34,440 nt of DNA from an uncultured Pelagibacteraceae bacterium (GTDB lineage Bacteria; Pseudomonadota; Alphaproteobacteria; Pelagibacterales; Pelagibacteraceae), in NCBI GenBank assembly GCA_902582385.1, contig CACHRX010000012.1, positions 1 to 34,440 of the forward strand, read 5' to 3'. Made by a program: the position numbers and the translations under genes. The number at the start of each line of letters is the position of its first letter. Positions within the stretch are counted from its first letter, which is position 1. Shown here one piece after another: positions 13,910 through 22,205 of this stretch. The notes below the pieces were generated by a model. That model had not been told where the DNA came from, searched no databases, and saw only the letters and a program-made list of their open reading frames with translations.

Positions 13910-14918
13910 AGTTTGTATTTGTATAAAAAAAATAGACACTAGAACTGACTAAAAAAATAGAACTTAATTGATGCATTGAAGCAATATATATATGTGCACC
14001 ATATAAAACTGTTAAAATACCTAAAATAATTTGTAGTATTATCAAAAAACCTAGGATGTTTACTGATTTATATAAATCATAAATTTTGTTTTTATAAATT
14101 TTGTAAAAGATAAAAAGATAAAAAATAACAATAATATAAGCTAAATTTCTATGCAAAAATTGTACTAAAGAGGGATCACTAAAAGCAGAAAGCTTAAAAA
14201 GATTTATAAAAAGATTATCATTTGGAAAATATGTGTCCCCCATTAATGGCCAGGTGTTATAGATTTTTCCAGCATCCATGCCAGATACAAATGCACCCAT
14301 TATTATTTGTACAAAAACTAAAATCAAAAATATTAACGGAAAAATTATACTAATTTTTTTGGAAGCTTTGTTATTTATATTTATATTAAGATAATTCCAT
14401 AAAATTAAAGAGAGGATTAAAAAAGCGATTGATAAATGAGCAGACAATCTAAAATGACTTACATCTACTTCATTGACTAGGCCACTTTTTACCATATACC
14501 AACCTATAAAACCTTGAAAACATATAAGAAAAAAAATTATATAAAAATTTAAGAGTTTTATAAATCTGATTTTGAAAGAGAAATAAATTAATGGAATCAA
14601 AAAACTAATACCAATTAGTCTACCAAGAAAACGATGTGCCCATTCCCACCAGAAAATTACTTTAAACTCTTGAATATTCATGTTGTAGTTTTGTAATTTA
14701 AATTCTGGAATTTCTTTATAAAGATTAAAATACATAATCCAATCATTGTGATTAAGAGGTGGTAAAAAACCTGAAAATAACTGCCATTCGGTTATAGATA
14801 ATCCAGAATCTGTTAATCGAGTCAAACCACCCACTATTATCATTATAGATATAATACAAAACATTGAAATCAACCAAATCGACAATTGATTATTAATTTT
14901 TGTATTTATTGTATACAT
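13902..14918 (-). CDS. ctaA: Heme A synthase (CtaA/COX15)
   Basis: This 338-residue membrane enzyme oxidises the C8 methyl of heme O to make heme A for aa3-type cytochrome oxidase. It has eight hydrophobic helices in two four-helix repeats. The heme-binding motifs are WWEWAHRFLGRLIG, DVSHFRLSAHLSIAF, QFLHRNLAY and SMHQLSSIF, and the entry motif is GGLTRLTDSGLSITEW. I place the start at the ATG of MYTINTKINN (14918) rather than 42 codons earlier. The earlier extension is not conserved-looking and would run into the divergent chorismate mutase-like gene, while 14919-14961 is then free for promoters. Confidence 0.94.
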   Translation of the reverse strand: MYTINTKINNQLSIWLISMFCIISIMIIVGGLTRLTDSGLSITEWQLFSGFLPPLNHNDWIMYFNLYKEIPEFKLQNYNMNIQEFKVIFWWEWAHRFLGRLIGISFLIPLIYFSFKIRFIKLLNFYIIFFLICFQGFIGWYMVKSGLVNEVDVSHFRLSAHLSIAFLILSLILWNYLNININNKASKKISIIFPLIFLILVFVQIIMGAFVSGMDAGKIYNTWPLMGDTYFPNDNLFINLFKLSAFSDPSLVQFLHRNLAYIIVIFYLFIFYKIYKNKIYDLYKSVNILGFLIILQIILGILTVLYGAHIYIASMHQLSSIFLVSSSVYFFYTNTNSN

Positions 14919-14961
14919 GTGTGAATAAATATAATAATTTTTTACTAATCCAAATATATAA

Positions 14962-15252
14962 ATGTCGCCATTAAAAAAAAAGAAATTAAGTAAAATTCGA
15001 ATTAAATTAGATAAACTAGATGATATACTTATTAAAATTATCAAAAAGAGAACAAATCTAGTAAAAAAAGTTTTGGCTTTAAAAGATAAAAAAAATCAAA
15101 TTGTAGATCAAAAAAGAATAAAAATAATACTTAAAAATATCAGAAAAAAATCTATAAAAGAAAAAATAGATCCTAAAATTACAGAAAAAATATGGAAAAA
15201 TATGATTTATGCCTACATCAACTTTGAAAAAAGAAACTTTAAAAAAAAATAA
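14962..15252 (+). CDS. Chorismate mutase, AroQ-type, stand-alone (probable)
   Basis: This is a 96-residue all-helical, very lysine-rich protein. The pattern LSKIRIKLDKLDDILIKIIKKR (9-30) matches the first helix of AroQ mutases (L-x-x-[IL]-R, then LD-x-LD, then KR). It is followed by a K-x-x-x-x-x-x-VDQKR segment that aligns with the second active-site helix. Arginines equivalent to the two substrate-binding ones appear present, while the glutamate that follows the second-helix arginine in the E. coli enzyme is replaced by isoleucine. It would convert chorismate to prephenate for phenylalanine and tyrosine. It is divergent from ctaA with 43 bases between, and it abuts the end of rpmG. Call made by pattern only. 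Confidence 0.72.
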   Translation: MSPLKKKKLSKIRIKLDKLDDILIKIIKKRTNLVKKVLALKDKKNQIVDQKRIKIILKNIRKKSIKEKIDPKITEKIWKNMIYAYINFEKRNFKKK

Positions 15253-15444
15253 TTATTTACTGTGAGGAGGAAGTTTTTTTTCTACAAAAACCTCATGCTT
15301 ACGAGTCGCAGGATTGTATTTTTTAACTTTTAATTTAACTTTAGCTTTTTCTCCTCCTGCCGGTTTCTTTACATAATAAAAAAAGGGGCTATCAGGTTTT
15401 GCCTCAGGAACTAACCTAACCTTTATATGTGTTTTTTTTGCCAT
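15253..15444 (-). CDS. rpmG: 50S ribosomal protein L33
   Basis: The 63-residue basic protein starts MAKKTHIKVRLVPEA and carries the L33 blocks FFYYVKK and LKVKKYNPATRKHEVFVEKK. It lacks the zinc-binding cysteine pairs, so it is the C-minus form. It is somewhat longer than the usual 55 residues because of an insert near 33-40 and a PPHSK tail. It is immediately downstream of the MerR gene with no gap. Confidence 0.95.
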   Translation of the reverse strand: MAKKTHIKVRLVPEAKPDSPFFYYVKKPAGGEKAKVKLKVKKYNPATRKHEVFVEKKLPPHSK

Positions 15445-15822
15445 CTATCTAATGTTTTTCAAAGTTTTTAACGAATTTGAAATCCTAATCAATTTGTTTT
15501 TTAAATTTTTACCTCTTATAGATTTATCTATACTTTCGTCAAGCTTTAAAGCATCATTATTATTTAAGATATTTTTAACACCTTTAATTGTTAATCCTTG
15601 GTCCTTTAAAAGAAATTTAATCTTTTTAAGAATATTTATTGTTTTTTCATCATAATATCTTCTATTTGCATTCATTATTTTTGGTTTGATTTGTTTAAAT
15701 TGTGTTTCCCAAAATCTTATAATATGTGTAGGTATTACACCTTTTTTATTTTTTTTAAGCTCTAATATTTTAGCTACTTCACCTATGGTTTTATAAGCTC
15801 TATCAGATTTATCCATTTTCAT
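15445..15822 (-). CDS. MerR-family transcriptional regulator
   Basis: In this 125-residue protein the N-terminal part is the MerR winged helix. The helix-turn-helix is YKTIGEVAKILEL (10-22), followed by HIIRFWETQFKQIKP, then NANRRYYDEKTINILKKIKFLL and DQGLTIKGVKNIL. The inserted KKNKKGVIPTHI loop and the W in the RFWE motif are typical of the alphaproteobacterial MerR encoded next to ihfA. There is no C-terminal metal or effector domain beyond a short helix, so a ligand cannot be guessed. The start overlaps the ihfA end by 14 bases; an alternative start is the next ATG (MDKSDRAYK). Confidence 0.88.
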   Translation of the reverse strand: MKMDKSDRAYKTIGEVAKILELKKNKKGVIPTHIIRFWETQFKQIKPKIMNANRRYYDEKTINILKKIKFLLKDQGLTIKGVKNILNNNDALKLDESIDKSIRGKNLKNKLIRISNSLKTLKNIR

Positions 15823-16108
15823 TTAAATTTACAAATTCTTTAAAGTCTTTTGACGGTTTGAATAAAACAACATTTCTACTTGAAATTTCTTTAGATTCTT
15901 TAGTTTTAGGATTTCTACCAACTCTTTTTTTTTTTTTTCTTATAGAAAATGTGCCAAATCTTGATAATTTTAATTTTTTTTCATTTTTTAAATTTAGAAT
16001 AATAGTAAGAAAAAAATCTTCAATAAGATTTTCAGAAATTTGTTTTGAAAATCCAAGTTGCATGTAAATTTGATTAACTAAATCTTTTTTGGTTAGATTT
16101 ATTCTCAT
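15809..16108 (-). CDS. ihfA: Integration host factor subunit alpha
   Basis: The 99-residue HU/IHF-fold DNA-bending protein has LTKKDLVNQIYMQLGFSK (5-22) and ENLIEDFFLTI as helices. The core motif LSRFGTFSIRKKKKRVGRNPKTKE (around 48-71) contains the GRNP intercalating loop. Its position just before merR in the plsX cluster supports the alpha subunit. The strong AT bias is reflected in many lysines. It follows plsX by 2 bases. Confidence 0.93.
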   Translation of the reverse strand: MRINLTKKDLVNQIYMQLGFSKQISENLIEDFFLTIILNLKNEKKLKLSRFGTFSIRKKKKRVGRNPKTKESKEISSRNVVLFKPSKDFKEFVNLNENG

Positions 16109-16110
16109 GT

Positions 16111-17112
16111 CTAGATATTTTGTTTAATTTTATCAATTAAATTTCCTTTTACAATCCTATGACAAACATCTAAAGAATTAGAAAAACCAATAAAATCTGT
16201 TCCACCATGACTTTTAACCACAGGTGAATCTAACCCTATAAATATAGCCCCATTGTATAGTCTAGGATCTAATCGTTTTTTAAATTTTTTTAAATTAGAA
16301 ATATTTAAAAGTGAAGAAATTTTACCAATAAATGATCCTGTCATTGCTTTTTTTAGTTCATCTGTAATAAAGTTAGCAGTGCCTTCTGCTGTTTTTAAAG
16401 CAACATTTCCAGTAAACCCATCAGAGACAATTACATTTACCTTACCTTCCATTAAATGATTGCCTTCGATATAACCAAAAAAATCATAATTTTTAGATTT
16501 TTTATCATTTAAAAGTTGGTATGTTTCTTTTATTATTTCATTTCCTTTTAATTCTTCAGATCCAATATTGAGTAAAGCTACTTTTGGTTTATCATTCGGA
16601 TATAAAGATGTGTAGAGTGAAGATCCCATTATTGAAAAATCTAACAAATTTTTTGCACTGCACTCAATATTAGCACCTAAATCTAATACTACACTCATTC
16701 CTTTTTTGTTAGGCCAGATGGCTGAAAGTGCAGGTTTGTCTATATTGTCGATCATTTTTAAATTTAATTTCGATACAACTAATAAAGCACCAGTATTTCC
16801 CGCTGAGATTACGATATCTGCCTCTTTATCTTTCACACTTTTTATAGCTAACCACATGCTTGTATCTTTTCCTCTTTTTGCTCCCTCTAAAGGACTATCA
16901 GTACTTTTAATAACTTTATCTGTATGTATTAGTTCATAAAATTCTTTACTAATTTTATTATTTAAATATTTTGATATTTCATTTTGATTACCAAAAATTT
17001 TAAAAAAATTGTTTTTATTGGATTGATGATTCAAAATAATACCATCTATAATTTTTTTAGGAGAACCATCACCTCCCATTGCATCGACTGCAATCTTAAT
17101 CATATTTAGCAT
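16111..17112 (-). CDS. plsX: Phosphate acyltransferase PlsX
   Basis: The 333-residue enzyme makes acyl-phosphate from acyl-ACP for phospholipid synthesis. The signature IAVDAMGGDGSPKKIIDG (about 6-23), SPLEGAKRGKDTSMWLAI, VISAGNTGALL, LDLGANIEC and VSDGFTGNVALKTAEG are all present. The first residues MLNMIKIAVDAM allow a start at M4. In most proteobacteria fabH follows; here ihfA follows after 2 bases, so fabH is absent from the cluster. Confidence 0.97.
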   Translation of the reverse strand: MLNMIKIAVDAMGGDGSPKKIIDGIILNHQSNKNNFFKIFGNQNEISKYLNNKISKEFYELIHTDKVIKSTDSPLEGAKRGKDTSMWLAIKSVKDKEADIVISAGNTGALLVVSKLNLKMIDNIDKPALSAIWPNKKGMSVVLDLGANIECSAKNLLDFSIMGSSLYTSLYPNDKPKVALLNIGSEELKGNEIIKETYQLLNDKKSKNYDFFGYIEGNHLMEGKVNVIVSDGFTGNVALKTAEGTANFITDELKKAMTGSFIGKISSLLNISNLKKFKKRLDPRLYNGAIFIGLDSPVVKSHGGTDFIGFSNSLDVCHRIVKGNLIDKIKQNI

Positions 17113-17148
17113 TATAATTGATTATATTACTCTTAATAGTAAATTATA

Positions 17149-17331
17149 TTATTCTTTTGGGTCTAAGACTTGTCTTCCTTTGTACATGCCAGTTTTTAAA
17201 TCTAAATGATGGGATAGTCTATATTCACCTGATTTTTTATCTTCAACAACGTTTTTAGTCGAAAATTTCATTGTTTGAGCCCTTCGCATCCCTGTTCTGG
17301 ATGGGGTTTGTTTACGTTTTGGAACTGCCAT
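17149..17331 (-). CDS. rpmF: 50S ribosomal protein L32
   Basis: The 60-residue basic protein starts [19 protein letters not shown], the L32 hallmark, followed by a serine/histidine region ([19 protein letters not shown]). It has no zinc cysteines. It precedes plsX by 36 bases as in most bacteria, and the usual DUF177 gene upstream is absent. Confidence 0.97.
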   Translation of the reverse strand: MAVPKRKQTPSRTGMRRAQTMKFSTKNVVEDKKSGEYRLSHHLDLKTGMYKGRQVLDPKE

Positions 17332-17333
17332 AA

Positions 17334-17801
17334 TTATTGGTTACTTACACTTTTTAAATAAGAATTCAAAGTATTTTTTGATAAAATCATATTAAATTCA
17401 TCAAAATAATCAATTAACTCTTCTATATTACCATAATCATCCAAAAAAGATTTAATAATTTCTATTTTTTTTGATCTATCAGATATATTCCAATAATGAA
17501 CTTCTGATATCATGCTATGAAATGTATTAATATAATCTTTCATCTTTTTATTTATTGATTGATCACCATAACCTATTTCCCGGATACTTAATTCCAATTG
17601 TCTAAAGTTAAAATCATATATTTCTTGAAGTTTTATTTTATCCTCTTTATTTTTAAAATTCTTTAAAAAAAAGGAAAAATGTAATAAAAAAAAAATAAGT
17701 CGATCTGAAAAGGTATCCTCTCTATTTATTGAAGAATATAGTTTTTTATTTCTAGTTAAATTGATTAAATTGTTATAAATATTAATATAATTATTTTTCA
17801 T
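17334..17801 (-). CDS. Ubiquinol-cytochrome c chaperone (CBP3/UQCC1-like)
   Basis: This 155-residue helical protein resembles the family that helps assemble cytochrome bc1. The matching blocks are the N-terminal helix ([17 protein letters not shown]), [21 protein letters not shown] and the core [21 protein letters not shown] (near 70-90), followed by a helix resembling the family's YGRVAAYDAA region. The gene's usual place in alphaproteobacteria, between an outer-membrane lipoprotein gene and the rpmF-plsX cluster, also fits. Its start ATG shares two bases with the divergent bamE ATG, so its promoter must lie inside bamE. Confidence 0.8.
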   Translation of the reverse strand: MKNNYINIYNNLINLTRNKKLYSSINREDTFSDRLIFFLLHFSFFLKNFKNKEDKIKLQEIYDFNFRQLELSIREIGYGDQSINKKMKDYINTFHSMISEVHYWNISDRSKKIEIIKSFLDDYGNIEELIDYFDEFNMILSKNTLNSYLKSVSNQ

Positions 17802-18285
17802 GGGTAAATATTTTTATATAATCATAATTTTATTATTATCAACAAGTTGCTCATTTAAAGAAGTTGTTAAACACCATGGTGTACCATTTTTAGAAAAAAA
17901 ACAAACATCTTTAATTGTCAATGAATCAAATAAAAATGATATTAAAAAGGTATTAGGTAATCCATCTACAACAAGCAAATTTGATAATGATGTTTGGATA
18001 TATATAGAAAGAAAACAAACTCAATCTAATATAAAAAATCTTGGAAGAATGAAAATTTATAAGAATGATGTATTGGTATTAGAAATAGATAAATATGGAA
18101 TTTTAAAGAATAAAGAATTTTATAATAAAGATGATATGAATAAAATTAAAATTGCCAAGGGCACAACTGAGGCAAATTTTAAAAAAAACTCATTTGTTTA
18201 CTCCTTCTTATCGAGCATGAGACAAAAAATGAACGACCCTCTTGGTAAACGAGCTAAAGCAAGAAAAGAAATTAGCCAGCGATAA
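17800..18285 (+). CDS. bamE: Outer-membrane assembly lipoprotein BamE (SmpA/OmlA)
   Basis: This 161-residue lipoprotein of the BAM complex, which inserts beta-barrel proteins into the outer membrane, starts with a signal [17 protein letters not shown] with the lipid cysteine at position 17. It continues with the SmpA/OmlA fold: helix [17 protein letters not shown] (45-61), then [13 protein letters not shown] and a strand [20 protein letters not shown]. The tail is basic and probably disordered ([13 protein letters not shown]). It is divergent from the cytochrome chaperone gene and overlaps the end of hppA by 14 bases in convergent orientation. Confidence 0.88.
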   Translation: MGKYFYIIIILLLSTSCSFKEVVKHHGVPFLEKKQTSLIVNESNKNDIKKVLGNPSTTSKFDNDVWIYIERKQTQSNIKNLGRMKIYKNDVLVLEIDKYGILKNKEFYNKDDMNKIKIAKGTTEANFKKNSFVYSFLSSMRQKMNDPLGKRAKARKEISQR

Positions 18286-20377
18286 CAGCCAATAACAATA
18301 ACGCTACAATGTTTGTTATCTTTATCATTGGGTTTACTGCTGGTCCAGCAGTATCTTTATAAGGATCTCCTACAGTGTCCCCTGTGACAGCTGCTTTATG
18401 TGCTTCCGAACCTTTTCCACCATGATTTCCATCTTCTATATATTTTTTTGCATTATCCCAAGCTCCACCACCTGCAGTCATTGAAACAGCAACAAATAAA
18501 CCTGTAATGATTACACCTAACAACATTGCTCCAACTGAAGCTAATGCAGCAACTTGACCACCTATAGTAAATATAACAAAATATAAAACTATTGGAGAAA
18601 GCACTGGTAATAAAGATGGAATAATCATCTCTTTTATTGCCGCTACAGTTAATAAATCAACAAGTTTTGCATAGTCAGGTTTTTGTTTACGTTTCATTAT
18701 TCCTGGAAATTTTTTAAATTGTCTTCTTACTTCTATAACCACAGCTCCACCTGCCCTACCAACCGCTTGCATTCCCATTGAGCCAAATAAATATGGTAGC
18801 ATTCCACCAATTAATAAACCTACAACTACATAAGGATTAGATAAATCAAACGTTACGATGATACCCTCTAATTTAGAACCCGCAACTGTCGAAAAATATT
18901 TTATATCCTCTACATAGGCCGCAAATAGAACCAAAGCACCTAATCCTGCAGAACCTATTGCATAACCTTTAGTTACCGCTTTAGTGGTGTTTCCTACAGC
19001 ATCTAAAGCATCAGTAGTTTTTCTAACATTATTTGGAAGTTTAGACATTTCCGCGATACCACCTGCATTATCTGTTACTGGTCCATAAGCATCTAAAGCT
19101 ACAACCATACCTGCTAAAGCTAACATCGTAGTTACAGCTATTGCAATACCATAAAGACCTGCAATTTGATTAGTAAATAAAATACCTCCAACAATAATTA
19201 ATGCAGGAACCGCAGTTGCCTCCATTGAAACTGCCAAACCTTGAATTACATTAGTACCGTGGCCGGTTGTTGAAGATGCTGCAACACTTTTAACAGGTCT
19301 ATAATTTGTACCAGTATAATATTCTGTTACCCAAATTAATAACCCTGTAATTACCAGACCAATAATTCCACAATAATATAAACTCATGCCATTAAAATTT
19401 TTTCCATTAACTGAATATTCTGTTGTAAATCCAATTACATAGTCTGTAACTGGATATAATATTGCTAATGAGGCAAGTGCGGTGACTACAAAACCTTTAT
19501 ACAAAGCATTCATCACATTTTTACTTTTTCCAAGTTTAACGAAATAAGTTCCTAAAATCGATGTAACAATACATGCTCCACCAATAGTTAAAGGATAAAC
19601 CATCATGTTCAAATCTCCATGAAAAAATATTGAGGATAAAACCATTGTAGCAACAATTGTTACAGCATATGTTTCAAACAAGTCTGCGGCCATACCAGCA
19701 CAGTCACCTACGTTATCTCCAACATTATCAGCAATTACAGCTGGATTTCTTGGATCATCTTCAGGAATACCTGCTTCAACTTTACCTACTAAATCTGCAC
19801 CAACATCAGCACCTTTTGTAAATATTCCTCCACCTAATCTTGCAAAAATTGAAATTAAAGAGGCACCAAATCCTAATGCAACTAGTGCATTTACAATTTC
19901 TCTTTCTTCAATATTAAATTTTAATAATAAATAATAATAAACAGCAATAGCTAATAGAGCTAAACCTGCAACCAGCATTCCTGTTACAGCTCCAGATTTG
20001 AAGGCTACAGAAAGACCATTTGCTAAACCTTTTCTTGAAGCTTCAGCTGTTCTTACATTAGCCTCTACTGAAACTAACATTCCTACATAGCCTGCTATAC
20101 CTGATAAAGTTGCACCTATAAGGTATCCCAAACCAACAAGAGGACTAAAAGCAACACTAACGATAACCAATACAACAACACCAACTATTGATATAGTTTT
20201 ATACTGCCTTGCTAAATAGGCTTTAGCACCTATTTGAATTGCAGAGGCAATATCTTGCATTTTAGAGTTTCCTGCGCTTGAGTTTAAAATATTTTTACCT
20301 GTAAAATAACCATAAACAATTGATAATAATCCGGCAAAGATTGTATATAAAAGTATCGATTCAACATTTGAGCTCAT
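18272..20377 (-). CDS. hppA: Membrane-bound proton-translocating pyrophosphatase, K+-independent type
   Basis: The 701-residue, roughly sixteen-helix protein couples pyrophosphate hydrolysis to proton export at the inner membrane. The substrate and metal site is clear: [20 protein letters not shown] and [22 protein letters not shown]. Further conserved parts are the DNAGG region of the [19 protein letters not shown] block and the [13 protein letters not shown] and [18 protein letters not shown] ends. The residue after GNTT is lysine ([14 protein letters not shown]), which in the family marks potassium-independent enzymes. It follows thiL after an 82-base gap that may hold its own promoter. 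Such pumps are common in SAR11 and complement proton-gradient generation in low-energy conditions. Confidence 0.97.
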   Translation of the reverse strand: MSSNVESILLYTIFAGLLSIVYGYFTGKNILNSSAGNSKMQDIASAIQIGAKAYLARQYKTISIVGVVVLVIVSVAFSPLVGLGYLIGATLSGIAGYVGMLVSVEANVRTAEASRKGLANGLSVAFKSGAVTGMLVAGLALLAIAVYYYLLLKFNIEEREIVNALVALGFGASLISIFARLGGGIFTKGADVGADLVGKVEAGIPEDDPRNPAVIADNVGDNVGDCAGMAADLFETYAVTIVATMVLSSIFFHGDLNMMVYPLTIGGACIVTSILGTYFVKLGKSKNVMNALYKGFVVTALASLAILYPVTDYVIGFTTEYSVNGKNFNGMSLYYCGIIGLVITGLLIWVTEYYTGTNYRPVKSVAASSTTGHGTNVIQGLAVSMEATAVPALIIVGGILFTNQIAGLYGIAIAVTTMLALAGMVVALDAYGPVTDNAGGIAEMSKLPNNVRKTTDALDAVGNTTKAVTKGYAIGSAGLGALVLFAAYVEDIKYFSTVAGSKLEGIIVTFDLSNPYVVVGLLIGGMLPYLFGSMGMQAVGRAGGAVVIEVRRQFKKFPGIMKRKQKPDYAKLVDLLTVAAIKEMIIPSLLPVLSPIVLYFVIFTIGGQVAALASVGAMLLGVIITGLFVAVSMTAGGGAWDNAKKYIEDGNHGGKGSEAHKAAVTGDTVGDPYKDTAGPAVNPMIKITNIVALLLLAVIAG

Positions 20378-20459
20378 AGTGACCTTAATTAAGTTGTTGG
20401 TTGTTAGTTATTAAAATGCGGACAATACAAAAAAAGCTATAAAAGGCAATAATTAACTT

Positions 20460-21419
20460 TTAAAATAAGTGATAATAACCTTTTTTTTTAAGGTCAATTT
20501 TCTCCCCTTTTTGATCAATAATTTGTGATTTCTGACTATTAGAACAAATTTTTCCTATTTTAGAAATCTTTATACCTAATGATTTGCTAATTTTGTTAAT
20601 GATTCTAAATTTAGATGATTTTGCAGTAAAAAGAATTTGATAATCATCACCTTTTGAAAAAAAAGTTAATTTACTTAACTTTTTTAATTTTAATAATTTT
20701 TTTAAGTTATTTGATATTGGTATTCTATTGAAAAATAGTTTATAAGACAATTTTTGTTTATTAATTAATTTTTCTAAATCAGTAATCAATCCATCTGAAA
20801 TATCTATAGATGTATTAGCAAAAGATAACAGTTTATTTGTTAATTTTAAATGAAGATATGGTAAATAATATCTATTAACAAAATATCTCTTCAAATTTTT
20901 ATTCGTAAAGATTTTTTTCTTTAATATTCTTAATCCAGCATAACTATCTCCTAAATTACCAGTTACGTATATATCATCATTTAATTTTGCATTATTTCTG
21001 TAAATTATTTTTTTTGAAAAACCAATTGAAGTTATTGTAAAACTTAACTTGCTAGATAAAACCGTGTCACCACCAGCCAATAAAATTTGATATTTTTTTT
21101 GTTCTTGTTTTAAAGAATTTGAAATCTTAACTAAGTTTAATGCTGAAAAAGATTTTTTGTTACCCGAACCTGAAATAAAATAATATTTAGGTTTAACACC
21201 TTTGCAAATTAGATCTGATATTGACGATCTTATAATTTTCTTAATAACTAGATTTGGATTTTTAAAATTAATAAAATGTATGCCCTCAACATATGTATCT
21301 ACTGAAATTATAAGACGTTTAGATTTTTTAAAAAAAACATCATCATTTAAATTAAGAGAGCTTTTGTTATTATTAGATAATTTAGAAAAATATTTATTTA
21401 TTAGTTCAAATTCATGCAT
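20460..21419 (-). CDS. thiL: Thiamine-monophosphate kinase
   Basis: This 319-residue ATP-dependent kinase makes thiamine diphosphate from thiamine monophosphate. The N-terminal motif LNDDVFF and ISVDTYVEGIHF (about 37-48), then SISDLICKGVKPKYYFIS, LLAGGDTVLS and ISDGLITDL, are the AIRS/PurM-like nucleotide and metal sites of ThiL, with GDDYQILFT near the end. The family's N-terminal glycine is replaced by asparagine before the double aspartate. The gene overlaps nusB by 8 bases, the normal nusB-thiL pair, and is the last gene of the riboflavin operon. Confidence 0.94.
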   Translation of the reverse strand: MHEFELINKYFSKLSNNNKSSLNLNDDVFFKKSKRLIISVDTYVEGIHFINFKNPNLVIKKIIRSSISDLICKGVKPKYYFISGSGNKKSFSALNLVKISNSLKQEQKKYQILLAGGDTVLSSKLSFTITSIGFSKKIIYRNNAKLNDDIYVTGNLGDSYAGLRILKKKIFTNKNLKRYFVNRYYLPYLHLKLTNKLLSFANTSIDISDGLITDLEKLINKQKLSYKLFFNRIPISNNLKKLLKLKKLSKLTFFSKGDDYQILFTAKSSKFRIINKISKSLGIKISKIGKICSNSQKSQIIDQKGEKIDLKKKGYYHLF

Positions 21420-21816
21420 TTGATGATCTTAGTTTTTTTGCAATATTATCTAACAAAGCATTTAAATACTTTGTTTGAGAATCATTTAAGAAAAAATTAG
21501 ATGCATCAAGATATTCTTTAATTATTATTTTTATTGACAAATTTGGTTTATACAAAAATTCATAAGTTGCTGATTTTAAAATAACTTGAAATAATTTATC
21601 AAGCTTATTTAAAGAAAATTTATCTCCTAAATTTTTATCTAATTCTTCGAGAATAATATCATTCCTCTCTATAGTACCTGAAACAATATCTTTTATAAAT
21701 TTTTTAAATCTATGCTTTGGGTAAGTTAACTGTTCATCATCATTAAAAAATCTGCCATATAATTTTTGAATGATTATTACTCTAGGATTATTTTTTGGAC
21801 TAAATACAGTTTTCAT
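21412..21816 (-). CDS. nusB: Transcription antitermination factor NusB
   Basis: The 134-residue all-helical protein acts with NusE in rRNA antitermination. The N-terminal RVIIIQKLYGRFF, then RFKKFIKDIVSGTIERNDIILEEL and the C-terminal block VILKSATYEFLY, SIKIIIKEYLDASNFFLND and TKYLNALLDNIAKKLR follow the NusB fold. The typical RNA-binding arginine-rich start is reduced. Position between ribH and thiL is canonical, with a one-base overlap with ribH. Confidence 0.93.
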   Translation of the reverse strand: MKTVFSPKNNPRVIIIQKLYGRFFNDDEQLTYPKHRFKKFIKDIVSGTIERNDIILEELDKNLGDKFSLNKLDKLFQVILKSATYEFLYKPNLSIKIIIKEYLDASNFFLNDSQTKYLNALLDNIAKKLRSSNA

Positions 21817-22205
21817 TATTGTGATAAAACTGATAATACGGCATTAGCTGCTTCTGCGCCTTTTTTTTTTCGGGCTTTGGCTTGTCTAATATTTAAACAA
21901 GTTATTATTCCGTTTCCTACAGGTTTTTTTGATTTAATAGATAAATCCATAATTGCATTAGTTGATGCTTGTGAAATAAAATCAAAATGTGGTGTCTGTC
22001 CTTTTATTACACATCCAAGCGCTATAAATGCATCAAATTTATTTATATTTTTAGATATTGTAACTGGTATTTCAAAAACTCCAGGAACATTAATAAGTTT
22101 TATTTTTGAATTTTTAGGTAATTTTTTTATAGCACTTTTAAATAAACCCTGTGATATTTCCTTGTAGTAGTTTGCATTAACTATTAAAAAATTTTTTTTC
22201 ATCAA
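21816..22205 (-). CDS. ribH: 6,7-dimethyl-8-ribityllumazine synthase
   Basis: The 129-residue lumazine synthase condenses the pyrimidine from the RibD route with the four-carbon unit from RibB. It carries NVPGVFEIPVTISK (38-51), the DAFIALGCVIKGQTPHFDFI block with the catalytic histidine, and KPVGNGIITCLNIRQAKAR. The length is slightly short because of a brief N-terminus. It overlaps ribBX by 4 bases. Confidence 0.96.
   Translation of the reverse strand: MMKKNFLIVNANYYKEISQGLFKSAIKKLPKNSKIKLINVPGVFEIPVTISKNINKFDAFIALGCVIKGQTPHFDFISQASTNAIMDLSIKSKKPVGNGIITCLNIRQAKARKKKGAEAANAVLSVLSQ

Noticed and set aside
14919..15044. A longer N-terminus for the heme A synthase starting at 15044.
   Set aside because: The 42 extra residues would overlap the divergent chorismate mutase-like gene and look unlike the family. 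The ATG at 14918 places the first transmembrane helix as expected.
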